Shown here in pieces: positions 19,914-29,075 of a stretch of DNA of 64,000 nucleotides (position 1 is its first letter; the number at the start of each line of letters is the position of its first letter). The stretch lies in NCBI RefSeq assembly GCF_037055355.1, contig NZ_CP146350.1:2875001-2939000 (forward strand). The letters are read 5' to 3'. Under the pieces are notes generated by a model that saw only the letters and a list, made by a program, of their open reading frames with translations, was not told where the DNA came from and did not search any database. This DNA comes from Streptomyces sp. DG1A-41. GTDB lineage: Bacteria; Actinomycetota; Actinomycetes; Streptomycetales; Streptomycetaceae. Both the position numbers and the translations under genes were made by a program.

Positions 19914-19946
19914 GGTTGTACCAGGATAAGAACACTCTGGTACCAG
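19914..19946. promoter_or_regulatory. Operator-like palindromes between XRE and MFS genes
   Basis: The perfect 10-bp palindrome CTGGTACCAG (19937-19946) and a partial copy TTGTACCAGG (19916-19925) lie in the 101-nt divergent gap. The repeated TACCAG/CTGGTA words around an AT-rich GATAAGAACACT core suggest overlapping divergent promoters controlled by the XRE protein. Confidence 0.5.
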
Positions 19947-19972
19947 CCTGGGCGCCGCCACAGGCTGATGCC

Positions 19973-21403
19973 GTGACCACGGAATCCCTCACTTCACGTC
20001 CCGTCAGCTCCCCCGCCCCGGCTCCCGTGCTCGGCGGGCTCGGGCTGTTCACGGTGCTGCTGGCCGCGGCACTCCCGCTCATCGACTTCTTCATCGTGAA
20101 CGTCGCCCTGCCCACCATCGGCGCCGACCTCGCCGCGAGCGAGTCGGTCCTCGAACTCGTCGTCGCCGGGTACGGAGTGTCGTACGCCGTCCTGCTGGTC
20201 CTCGGGGGGCGGCTCGGCGACCTGTTCGGCCGGCGGCGGCTGTTCCTCATCGGAATGGCGGCCTTCGGGCTGACCTCACTGGCGTGCGGACTGGCGCCCG
20301 GCGCCTGGTCGCTGGTCGCGGCCCGGGTCGCACAGGGCGCGTCGGCCGCCGCGATGCTGCCGCAGGTGCTGGCCACCATCCAGGCCACCACGACCGGCCC
20401 CCGGCGGGCGAAGGCCATGGGGCTCTACGGCGCGACCGCCGGCCTGGCCATGGTCGCCGGGCAGATCCTCGGCGGGGTCCTGGTGGCCGCCGACATCGCG
20501 GGGACCGGCTGGCGCTCGGTGTTCCTCGTCAACGTGCCGGTCGTCCTCGCCGGACTGTTCCTGGCGGCCCGCGCGGTCCCCGAGACCCGCTCCGAGCGCC
20601 CGGAGCCGGTCGACGTCCCGGGCACGGTCCTCCTGGCGGCCTCGCTCCTCGCACTGCTCGTCCCGCTCACCGAAGGCCGGGCGGCGGGCTGGCCGCTGTG
20701 GACATGGCTGTCGCTGCTGGCGTTCCCGTTCGCGGCGGCGGCGTTCTACGTGGTGGAGCGACGGGCCGACCGCGCGGGCCGCACGCCCTTGGTCCCGCCG
20801 AGCCTGTTCGCGCTGACCTCGCTGCGGCGCGGGCTGCTGCTGGTGCTGCCCTTCTCCATCGGCTTCAGCGGCTTCATGTTCGTGATCGCGGTGGCGTTGC
20901 AGCAGGGCGCCGGGCTCGACCCGGTCGCCGCGGGCCTGGCGCTCGCGCCGCTGGCGGTGGTGTTCTTCGTCTTCTCGCTGCTGGGCCCGCGGCTGGTCGC
21001 CCGGTACGGCTCGCGGGTGGTGACGGCGGGTGCCGTGTTCCAGGGCCTGGGTCTGGTTCTGATGGCACTGGCGGCCTGGCGCTTCTGGCCGCACCTCGGG
21101 TTCGTCGAACTGCTCCCGGGGGCGGCGGTCGCCGGCGCGGGCCAGGCGATGCAACTTCCGGTCGCCTTCCGGGTCATCCTCTCGGAGGTGCCGCCCGTCC
21201 GCGCCGGCGTCGGCAGCGGCGTGATGATCACCACTCAGCAGTCGGCGCTGGCACTCGGTGTGGCGACCCTGGGCACGCTGTTCCTTTCCCTGGTCCCGGG
21301 GATGGGCATGCGGAATGCCCTGGTCACGACCCTCCTGGTGCAGCTCGGCGGTGTGGTGCTGACCGGCCTGCTGAGTCTGCGGCTGCCGCGTATGGTCGCT
21401 TGA
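19973..21403 (+). CDS. MFS transporter, DHA2-type exporter
   Basis: Exporter of 476 residues with about 14 hydrophobic segments. DFFIVNVALPTIGADL opens the family signature near residue 38, GRLGDLFGRRRLF is motif A after TM2, and the motif C region GQILGGVLVAAD is near 155. Clearly a paralogue-type relative of the exporter at 17473. GTG 19973 is the start closest to the first helix with a sensible leader. Divergent from the XRE/MmyB regulator, which probably represses it until a ligand or substrate appears. The substrate is not predictable. Confidence 0.91.
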   Translation: MTTESLTSRPVSSPAPAPVLGGLGLFTVLLAAALPLIDFFIVNVALPTIGADLAASESVLELVVAGYGVSYAVLLVLGGRLGDLFGRRRLFLIGMAAFGLTSLACGLAPGAWSLVAARVAQGASAAAMLPQVLATIQATTTGPRRAKAMGLYGATAGLAMVAGQILGGVLVAADIAGTGWRSVFLVNVPVVLAGLFLAARAVPETRSERPEPVDVPGTVLLAASLLALLVPLTEGRAAGWPLWTWLSLLAFPFAAAAFYVVERRADRAGRTPLVPPSLFALTSLRRGLLLVLPFSIGFSGFMFVIAVALQQGAGLDPVAAGLALAPLAVVFFVFSLLGPRLVARYGSRVVTAGAVFQGLGLVLMALAAWRFWPHLGFVELLPGAAVAGAGQAMQLPVAFRVILSEVPPVRAGVGSGVMITTQQSALALGVATLGTLFLSLVPGMGMRNALVTTLLVQLGGVVLTGLLSLRLPRMVA

Positions 21404-21520
21404 GGTTTCTCACGGCCTGACGACTCGTATCCGGGGAAGCCCTGTTGATGTTGGTTCTGCTGCACACTCCTTGCTGCGAGCAGACCGGATCGGGCCGGAT
21501 TCCTGGACGCGGGAGACGTC

Positions 21521-21727
21521 ATGGCGCAGATCGACACCAGCAAGGTCAGCCGCTGGGACCAGCACGGCCGGGAGCACGTGGTGCGGGTGCGGCGCACGGG
21601 CGGGCAGCGCACGCTCAGCTGCGACACCTGCGGCTGGCGCAGAGGCGCCCAGTTCCTGCCCTGGCTGAAGGCGGAGGAACACCTGGCGGAGGCTCATCAG
21701 GCGACGGTGGACCCGACGGCGGCGTGA
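21521..21727 (+). CDS. Small C2H2-type zinc-finger-like protein
   Basis: Protein of 68 residues: a basic N-terminal half (RWDQHGREHVVRVRRTGGQ) followed by CDTCG...EEHLAEAHQ, a Cys-x2-Cys-x(~18)-His-x4-His spacing that could bind zinc. ATG 21521 has GGGAG 6 nt upstream. Codon bias is typical of the genome. No operon partner: the preceding MFS gene ends 117 nt earlier. I do not recognise a named family; nucleic-acid binding is only a guess from charge and the Cys/His pattern. Confidence 0.7.
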   Translation: MAQIDTSKVSRWDQHGREHVVRVRRTGGQRTLSCDTCGWRRGAQFLPWLKAEEHLAEAHQATVDPTAA

Positions 21728-22034
21728 ACGGCCCCAGCAGCGGCCCCAGTAGGGGATCGAGGGCAGGTACGCCCTGTCGGGCTGGTGGTACAGGCCGGTG
21801 GTCATCAGGCTCATCAGTCGCACCACCTCGAGGCCGTAGGGCAGGCACCACCTGAGCAGCACGCTGCCGCTCGGGTACCCGTCGTCCGCCCGAAGGGCGG
21901 GCCTCGCGGTGTCTGGTGCGTGCGATCGCAAGGCGCCGAAGCGCCCACGTGGCTCCGCCACGTGGGCGGTTCGGCAACGCGGCGAGCGTGCGTGCCAGAC
22001 ACCGCGAGGCAGGCGGGAATTCGTCAGCCAGGCC
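21728..22034. other. 307-nt gap: possible gene remnant and long palindrome
   Basis: No intact gene on either strand. The left part (about 21735-21900), read on the minus strand, shows strongly codon-biased sequence (for example LLRWCLPYGLEVVRLMSLM) with no sensible start or stop, possibly a decayed gene. The right part is the 110-nt palindrome at 21901-22010, and 24 nt then separate it from the TetR stop. Confidence 0.4.
21901..22010. repeat. 110-nt imperfect palindrome with 16-bp perfect ends
   Basis: The outer arms GCCTCGCGGTGTCTGG (21901-21916) and its exact complement (21995-22010) are perfect over 16 bp. The core is an 11-bp hairpin CGCCCACGTGG-CTCCG-CCACGTGGGCG (21942-21968), extended by GCCGAA/TTCGGC after one mismatch. 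The parts between pair poorly. It could be a MITE-like or REP-like repeat, a structured RNA, or a strong terminator for the TetR gene ending at 22035. Confidence 0.6.
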
Positions 22035-22625
22035 CTAGGCCCGCAGCCCCCGCACCACGAGGTCCATGACCGCCGTGAAGTCCGCCTCGATGCCGGGCTC
22101 TTCCCACTCCCGGGCGTAGCACGGGTCGTGGAAGCGGCCCGTGGCGTGGAAGAGGGCGCGGGCGGTCGTCCCGGGGTCGGGGGTGGCGGCGAAGTCGCCG
22201 GTCTCGACGCCGGCCTGGATGATGCGGGTCAGCTGGGACGTCAGGTCGGCGATGTGCTCACCGACCGCCGTGCCGTTCTCGTCCGTGAGGACCATGTACG
22301 TGGCGAACAGCTCCGGATCCCCGCCCGCCTTGCGGCGCTTCGCGGCGAACAGCGCGGCGAGCCAGTCCCGCAGCCGGGTCTCCGGGGCGCTGTCCGCGGC
22401 GACGATCCCGGACAGTTCCCCGGACGTGCGGTCCAGCCAGCGCTTGGTGACCGCCTCGCGCAGCGCCGCCTTGGTGCGGAAGTGGCGGTAGACACTGCCG
22501 TGGCTGACGCCGAGCGCGCGGGCCACGTCCACCACGGTGGCCTTGGCCGGGCCGTGGCGGCGCAGCACCTCCTCGGTCGCCTCGAGGATGCGCTCGGCGG
22601 TCAGGGTCTCGCTGGTCGGTGCCAT
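22035..22625 (-). CDS. TetR/AcrR-family regulator
   Basis: Repressor of 196 residues. The N-terminal helix-turn-helix (about 10-55) contains TVVDVARALGVSHGSVYRHFRTKAA; the C-terminal ligand domain is divergent. It lies 25 nt downstream of the aldo/keto reductase on the same strand, so the two form an operon. The long palindrome at 23671-23701 just before the operon is its probable operator, implying autoregulation. ATG 22625 has an AGGG ribosome site. The ligand is unknown. Confidence 0.92.
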   Translation of the reverse strand: MAPTSETLTAERILEATEEVLRRHGPAKATVVDVARALGVSHGSVYRHFRTKAALREAVTKRWLDRTSGELSGIVAADSAPETRLRDWLAALFAAKRRKAGGDPELFATYMVLTDENGTAVGEHIADLTSQLTRIIQAGVETGDFAATPDPGTTARALFHATGRFHDPCYAREWEEPGIEADFTAVMDLVVRGLRA

Positions 22626-22650
22626 GCCCTGACCGTACCCGGAGCCCGGT

Positions 22651-23649
22651 TCAGCTCTCGAGGTGCGCCATCTGTGCCGCCGGGTAGCGGTCGCCGGCGG
22701 CGGCGCCGGGCGGTACAACCTCCTCGATCGCGGCGAGGTCGGCCGCGTCCGGCGTCACGTCCAGCGCGGCCAGCGCCTCCGTGAGCCGGTCGCGGCGACG
22801 CGCGCCGACCAGCGGCACGATGTCCTCACCGCGCGAGAGCACCCAGGCGATGGCGATCTGCGCGACACTGACGCCCTTCTGCTCGGCGATCTCCCGCAAC
22901 GCCTCGACGAGGTTCAGGTTGTGCCGGAGGTTGTCCCCCTGGAAACGCGGCGACATCGCCCGGAAGTCGCCGGCGCCGAGCTGCCGGTCGGCGGTGAAGT
23001 GGCCCGAGATCAGGCCCCGGGAGAGCACGCCGTACGCCGTGATGCCGATGCCCAGCTCGCGTGTGGTGGGGAGGATCTCGTCCTCGATGCCGCGCGAGAT
23101 GAGGGAGTACTCGATCTGGAGGTCGGAGATCGGCGCGGTGGCGGCGGCCCGGCGGATGGTCTCGGCGCCGACCTCGCTGAGGCCGATGTGCCGCACGCAT
23201 CCCTTCTCGACCAGTTCCGCGATCGCGCCGACCGTCTCCTCGATCGGCACCTCGGGGTCGAGGCGGGCGATGCGGTAGACGTCGATGTGGTCGACGCCGA
23301 GCCGCTGGAGGGAGTACGCGGCGAAGTTCTTCACGGCGGCGGGCCTGCCGTCGTAGCCGGACCAGCCGCCGTCCGGGTCGCGCATGGCGCCGAACTTCAC
23401 GCTGACCAGGGCCTGTTCACGCCGGGCGGCGGGGGCCGCGCGCAGGGCCTCGCCGATCAGCATCTCGTTGTGGCCCATGCCGTAGAAGTCGCCGGTGTCC
23501 AGCAGGGTGACGCCCGCTTCGAGCGCCGCGTGGATGGTCGCGACGGACTCGGCCCGGTCCGCCTCGCCGTACAGCGCGGACATGCCCATGCAGCCGAGGC
23601 CGAGGGCGGAGACCTGGGGGCCGGTGGTTCCGAGGGTTCGGGTTCGCAT
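22651..23649 (-). CDS. Aldo/keto reductase
   Basis: NADPH-dependent oxidoreductase of 332 residues, (beta/alpha)8 barrel. Catalytic Asp and Tyr are in LLDTGDFYGMGHNE near residue 48, and Lys in VSVKFG near 81. The usual fourth residue, His in a QHRxD context, is replaced: the sequence reads VYRIARLDPEVP, so the tetrad is incomplete. This variant occurs in a known actinobacterial subgroup, as I recall. ATG 23649 (GGAG with 9-nt spacing) is preferred to ATG 23655 (3-nt spacing). First gene of an operon with the TetR regulator. Confidence 0.9.
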   Translation of the reverse strand: MRTRTLGTTGPQVSALGLGCMGMSALYGEADRAESVATIHAALEAGVTLLDTGDFYGMGHNEMLIGEALRAAPAARREQALVSVKFGAMRDPDGGWSGYDGRPAAVKNFAAYSLQRLGVDHIDVYRIARLDPEVPIEETVGAIAELVEKGCVRHIGLSEVGAETIRRAAATAPISDLQIEYSLISRGIEDEILPTTRELGIGITAYGVLSRGLISGHFTADRQLGAGDFRAMSPRFQGDNLRHNLNLVEALREIAEQKGVSVAQIAIAWVLSRGEDIVPLVGARRRDRLTEALAALDVTPDAADLAAIEEVVPPGAAAGDRYPAAQMAHLES

Positions 23650-23670
23650 CGTCATGCGCTCCACGATGAC

Positions 23671-23701
23671 ATGACAGATAACAGATTTCAATATCTGTCA
23701 T
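23671..23701 (-). promoter_or_regulatory. Probable TetR operator upstream of AKR-tetR
   Basis: ATGACAGATA-N11-TATCTGTCAT is a perfect 10-bp inverted repeat, with a further direct ACAGAT copy inside. It lies 22 nt upstream of the reductase start, where a promoter is expected. AT-rich palindromes of this size are typical TetR-family sites, and the neighbouring TetR is the natural candidate. Confidence 0.6.
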
Positions 23702-23730
23702 TCGATACTCGTCAGGACCTGGCGTCGGCC

Positions 23731-24341
23731 CTACCGCACCGTGAACGCCAGCTTCGCCCCCAGCGCCACGAACGACCCCGCGAACCCCCGCCGCAGCCAC
23801 GCCATCACCCGCGGCCGCCCGATCACATGGCTGCGCACCGACGCGGCCAGCACCCCGTACGCGGCGAACACGGCGAACGTCGCCAGCATGAACACCCCGC
23901 CGAGCCCCACCATCCGCACCACCGCGTGCGGCTCCCCGGGGCTCACGAACTGCGGCAGGAACGCGAAGAAGAAGATCGTCAGCTTCGGGTTGAGGATGTT
24001 GATCAGCACGCCCCGCACGATCACCCGCCGCGCGGACACCGGCGCCGCCCGCTCCTCCACCACGAGCGCCTCCTTGTCCCGCACCGTCGCCCACGCCATG
24101 TACAGGAGGTAGGCGACCCCGGCGTACTTCAGTACCTGGAACGCGGTCGCGCTGGCGTGCAGCAGGGCGGCGACCCCGGTGACCGTGGCCAGCAGATGCG
24201 GCACGATCCCGAGCGTGCACCCGAAGGCCGCGACGACGCTCGCGCGCCGGCCCGGGAGAGCGCGGCGGCGAGAGTGTAGACGACTCCGGTTCCCGGTGTG
24301 GCGACGACGACAAGAGTGGTCAGCAGAAACGCGATGCTCAT
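23731..24341 (-). pseudogene. LysE/RhtB-family exporter, frameshifted
   Basis: Amino-acid efflux family membrane protein. From ATG 24341 the frame reads MSIAFLLTTLVVVATPGTGVVYTLAAALSR and then goes out of frame. The rest (LGIVPHLLATVTGVAALLHA ... AFTVR) continues in another frame from about 24250 to the stop at 23731. Restoring one base in the CCCGGG run at 24251-24256 gives the standard ALSRGRRASVVAAFGCTLG join and a 203-residue protein, the normal LysE length. Either a real single-base deletion or an assembly error in a G/C run. Both halves otherwise keep their helices. Confidence 0.8.
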
Positions 24342-24553
24342 GCGCTCACCCTGGCGCCGCCACTCCCGGAGACAGGGCCAATCGGCAGCGGCGCTGAAGG
24401 ACCAATCCTGCCGACCACACAAGTGCTCAACCGCCCCACCGTTCGACATGCCTCACACCCGCTCCGAGAATGGAAAGAGCCGGCGAGCAGTCTCCCCGGC
24501 GGCGCCTGCCCACCGGCCGCGCGGAACTCCTGCGCCGCCCCAGGGAGCGCGTC

Positions 24554-25657
24554 ATGACGGTCCGCATCGCCACCTTCAACACCGAGAACCTCTTCCGCCG
24601 CCCCAAGGTCTTCCGCCTCCCGAGCGACAAGCAGCGCCGGGAGATCCTGAACGACTACACGAAGCTGGTCTCCCTCCTGGAGAAGAAGACCTACGACGAC
24701 AAGACCAAGGAACGCATCGCCGAACTCCTCAAGAAGCACCGGGCGCACGACTCCCGCAAGGACAGGCCGCTCTTCGTCAACGAGACCCGCGGTCAGGGCA
24801 CGCTGTTCAAGACGAGAGGCAGCGGCGAGCACGTCACCTTCGAGATCGTCGCCACGGGCCGCTCGGGGTGGACCGGCTGGGTGGAGCTGGTCCGTGACGA
24901 CCTCGACTGGGAGGCCGTGCACAACACCGGCCGGGTGATCGCCGAGGTCGACGCCGACATCCTGCTCACCGTGGAGGTGGAGGACCGCACGACCCTGCGC
25001 CGCTTCAACGAGCAGGTGCTGGGCGGCGACCTGAAGAAGACCCCGTATCCGTACGACATGGTGATCGACGGCAACGACCCGCGCGGCATCGACGTGGGGG
25101 TCCTCAGCCGCCACCCGATCACGTCCATGAGGTCCCACGTCTTCGACCCCGACCCGGACCGGCCGGGCGAGTATCTCTTCAGCCGGGACTGCCCCGAGTA
25201 CGAGATCCAGATCGGCGGCACCCCGCTGTGGCTGCTCGGCAACCACCTGAAGAGCCAGAGCGGCGACGACCCGGAGCTGCGCATCGCCCAGGCCCGGCGC
25301 GTGGCGTCGATCTACCAGACCGCCCTGGAGCGTTCCCCGTACGTCGTGGTCGCCGGGGACCTCAACGACGAACCGTCCAGCGAGGCGATCCGGGCCCTGC
25401 TGGGCACCGGCCTGCGGGACGTGATGAGCCACCCGGGGTACCGGGGCACCCCGGGCACCCACGGCGCGGGCACGTCCGAGCGCCAGAAGCTCGATTATCT
25501 GATGTTGCCGCCGCCGCTGTGGGAGCAGGTGCAGCACGTCGAGGTCGAACGGCGCGGCATCTGGGCGCCCTCCACGATCAAGTCCTTCGACACCGTCACC
25601 TCGAAGTGGAACCGCGCCTCGGACCACGCGGCCGTCTACGCGGACCTCGACCTCTGA
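24554..25657 (+). CDS. Endonuclease/exonuclease/phosphatase (EEP) family protein
   Basis: Metal-dependent phosphohydrolase of 367 residues. EEP motifs in order: ATFNTENLF near residue 6, TVEVED near 140 (metal Glu), IDVGVLSRHP near 178, NHLKSQ near 222, VVAGDLNDEPSSE near 262, KLDYLMLP near 305 and the terminal SDHAAV near 356. All catalytic positions are present. No signal peptide is seen, so it is probably cytoplasmic. The substrate (nucleic acid or phosphoester) is unknown. An insertion of about 70 residues, rich in Lys/Arg, separates the first two motifs. ATG 24554 has GGGAG upstream. Convergent with glyS, with a shared terminator. Confidence 0.9.
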   Translation: MTVRIATFNTENLFRRPKVFRLPSDKQRREILNDYTKLVSLLEKKTYDDKTKERIAELLKKHRAHDSRKDRPLFVNETRGQGTLFKTRGSGEHVTFEIVATGRSGWTGWVELVRDDLDWEAVHNTGRVIAEVDADILLTVEVEDRTTLRRFNEQVLGGDLKKTPYPYDMVIDGNDPRGIDVGVLSRHPITSMRSHVFDPDPDRPGEYLFSRDCPEYEIQIGGTPLWLLGNHLKSQSGDDPELRIAQARRVASIYQTALERSPYVVVAGDLNDEPSSEAIRALLGTGLRDVMSHPGYRGTPGTHGAGTSERQKLDYLMLPPPLWEQVQHVEVERRGIWAPSTIKSFDTVTSKWNRASDHAAVYADLDL

Positions 25658-25665
25658 AACGCGCC

Positions 25666-25699
25666 GGTGCCGGGTTCCTCCGCGGAGGAACCCGGCACC
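25666..25699. terminator. Bidirectional terminator between EEP gene and glyS
   Basis: Perfect 34-bp palindrome (17-bp arms, GGTGCCGGGTTCCTCCG and its complement) between two convergent stops. It can act on both transcripts. Confidence 0.8.
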
Positions 25700-25718
25700 G
25701 CCGTAGACCCAGGAGCGA

Positions 25719-27101
<1,383 letters not shown>

Positions 27102-27271
27102 GGTGCTCTCTTCATTACGACGACGGGCGACGAAGCGAGTTGCTTCCAGCGAATGCTTCAGGTTACCGGCGGGGGCGCCCCCTCAATCAAATCGCTCCCC
27201 CTTCCGCGACCGCCAGACCCCCTCCCCGGAACCTCCTCAGCCGGCTTGTTGACAACGGTTTCCATATTTGA

Positions 27272-27286
27272 TGAAAATGAGTGTCA
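27272..27286 (+). promoter_or_regulatory. Putative Zur box at the znuA start
   Basis: TGAAAATGAGTGTCA matches the actinobacterial Zur palindrome TGAAAATGATTTTCA at 13 of 15 positions and ends on the first base of the znuA ATG. A TTGACA (-35-like) sits at 27249-27254. Zur, encoded four genes on, would repress the importer in zinc-replete cells. Confidence 0.6.
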
Positions 27287-28287
27287 TGAACGTACGACGA
27301 CGCCTCATATCCGCCACCGCGGTCACCGCGGCCACCGCTCTCGGCCTCGGCGCTCTCTCCGCCTGCTCCAGCGACAGCGCGGCGACGGGCAACACGGACA
27401 AGTTCGACGTCGTCGCGTCGTTCTACCCGATGGCGTTCCTCGCCCAGCAGATAGGCGGCGACCACGCGAACGTCACCAGCCTGACCGAGCCCGGCCAGGA
27501 GCCCCACGACCTGGAGATCAGCACCAAGCAGCGGGCCCAGCTCGAAGAGGCCGACGCGGCGCTCTTCCTCAAGGGTCTCCAGCCCGCCGTCGACGAGGCC
27601 GTCGCCCAGACCGGCATCAAGACGAAGATCGACGCGGCCACGCTGACCACCCTGGAGGACCACGGCAACACCGAGCACAGCCACGAGGGTGAGGAGGCGC
27701 ACGCCGAGGAGAGCCACCCCGAGGAGAGCCACTCCGAGGAAGGCCACTCCGAGGAGGAGGAGCACGCGCGCGACCCGCACGTCTGGCTGGACCCGGTGAA
27801 GTACGCCGAGGTCGCCGAGGGCGTGGGCAAGGCCTTCGAGAAGGCCGACCCGGACCACGCGGTCGACTACAAGAAGAACACCGCGGCCCTGGTCAAGAAG
27901 CTGAACGACCTCAACGGCGAGTTCGAGAACGGCCTGAAGAACACCAAGACCAAGGTCTTCTTCACCAACCACGCCGCCTTCGGCTACCTCGCCGAGCGCT
28001 ACGGCCTCACCCAGGAGGCCATCTCCGGCCTCGACCCCGAGAGCGAGCCCAGCGCCGCCCGGGTCAGGGAGCTCCAGCAGGAGGCCAAGGCCGACGGCGT
28101 CACCACCGTCTTCTACGAGACACTGGTCTCCGACAAGACCGCGAAGACCCTGGCCCGGGACGCGAAGCTGAAGACGGACGTCCTCGACCCGCTCGAGGGC
28201 ATCACCGACAAGTCCCGCGGCGACGACTACTTCCAGGTCATGGAAGCCAACCTCAAGGCCCTGCGGACGGCCCTGGGAGCCAAGTGA
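27286..28287 (+). CDS. znuA: Zinc ABC transporter substrate-binding lipoprotein
   Basis: Cluster A-I solute-binding protein, 333 residues, captures extracellular zinc for the ZnuBC importer. Lipoprotein signal with lipobox LSAC near residue 26. Metal ligands: His in EPHDLE near 72, His in RDPHVWLDP near 164, His in TNHAAFGYLA near 227 and a late Glu/Asp. A His/Glu-rich loop of about 30 residues (about 128-160, repeating ESH/EEGH units) precedes the second ligand, typical of zinc rather than manganese transporters. ATG 27286 is in frame with earlier ATG/TTG codons at 27268-27277, but those lie inside the Zur box. Confidence 0.95.
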   Translation: MNVRRRLISATAVTAATALGLGALSACSSDSAATGNTDKFDVVASFYPMAFLAQQIGGDHANVTSLTEPGQEPHDLEISTKQRAQLEEADAALFLKGLQPAVDEAVAQTGIKTKIDAATLTTLEDHGNTEHSHEGEEAHAEESHPEESHSEEGHSEEEEHARDPHVWLDPVKYAEVAEGVGKAFEKADPDHAVDYKKNTAALVKKLNDLNGEFENGLKNTKTKVFFTNHAAFGYLAERYGLTQEAISGLDPESEPSAARVRELQQEAKADGVTTVFYETLVSDKTAKTLARDAKLKTDVLDPLEGITDKSRGDDYFQVMEANLKALRTALGAK

Positions 28288-28307
28288 TCGACCCATCGGA
28301 GGACGGC

Positions 28308-29075
28308 ATGACCGAGCCCGTCGTATCCCTGCGCGGCGTCCGCGCCGACCTGGGCTCGCGCCCCGTCCTGCGCGGCATCGACCTCACCGTGCGCCACGGC
28401 GAGGTCGTCGCGCTGCTCGGCGCGAACGGCTCCGGCAAGTCCACGGCCGTGCGCAGCATCATCGGCCAGGTGCAGATCGGCGCCGGCGAGATCGAGCTGT
28501 TCGGCACGGCCCGCAGGCGGTTCCGCGACTGGCGGCGCGTGGGCTATGTCCCGCAGCGCACCACGGCCGCGGGCGGGGTGCCCGCCACGGTGACCGAGGT
28601 GGTCTCCGCGGGCCGCCTCTCGCGGGCCCGCTTCGGCGTGCTGCGCAAGGCGGACCACACGGCCGTACGGCAGGCGCTGGAGCTCGTCGGCATGGCGGAC
28701 CGGGCCAAGGAGTCGGTCGACGCCCTGTCCGGCGGCCAGCACCAGCGTGTCCTGATCGCCCGCGCGCTCGCCTGTGAACCCGAGCTGCTGATCATGGACG
28801 AGCCGATGGCCGGTGTCGACCTGGCCAGCCAGGAGGTGCTCGCGCACACGCTGCGCGAGCAGGTCTCCCAGGGCACGACCGTGCTGCTCGTGCTGCACGA
28901 ACTGGGCCCCCTGGAGCCCCTCATCGACCGGGCGGTCGTACTGCGCGACGGCTGCGTCGTGCACGACGGGCCGCCCCCGAAGGCGGTCGGGCAGCACGCC
29001 CTCCCCGGCCACGACCACGTACACCCGCACGCACCCGCGGGCGCCGAACCGATCCGCACGGGACTGCTGAGCTGA
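28308..29075 (+). CDS. znuC: Zinc ABC transporter ATP-binding protein
   Basis: ATPase of the zinc importer, 255 residues. Walker A GANGSGKS near residue 38, Q-loop YVPQR, signature LSGGQHQRV near 140, Walker B LLIMDEPMAG near 165 and switch His in LVLHELG. The C-terminus carries a short His-rich tail (HDHVHPHAP), perhaps zinc-sensing. ATG 28308 has GGAGG 6 nt upstream. It follows znuA by 20 nt and overlaps znuB by one base (TGATG). Confidence 0.95.
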   Translation: MTEPVVSLRGVRADLGSRPVLRGIDLTVRHGEVVALLGANGSGKSTAVRSIIGQVQIGAGEIELFGTARRRFRDWRRVGYVPQRTTAAGGVPATVTEVVSAGRLSRARFGVLRKADHTAVRQALELVGMADRAKESVDALSGGQHQRVLIARALACEPELLIMDEPMAGVDLASQEVLAHTLREQVSQGTTVLLVLHELGPLEPLIDRAVVLRDGCVVHDGPPPKAVGQHALPGHDHVHPHAPAGAEPIRTGLLS

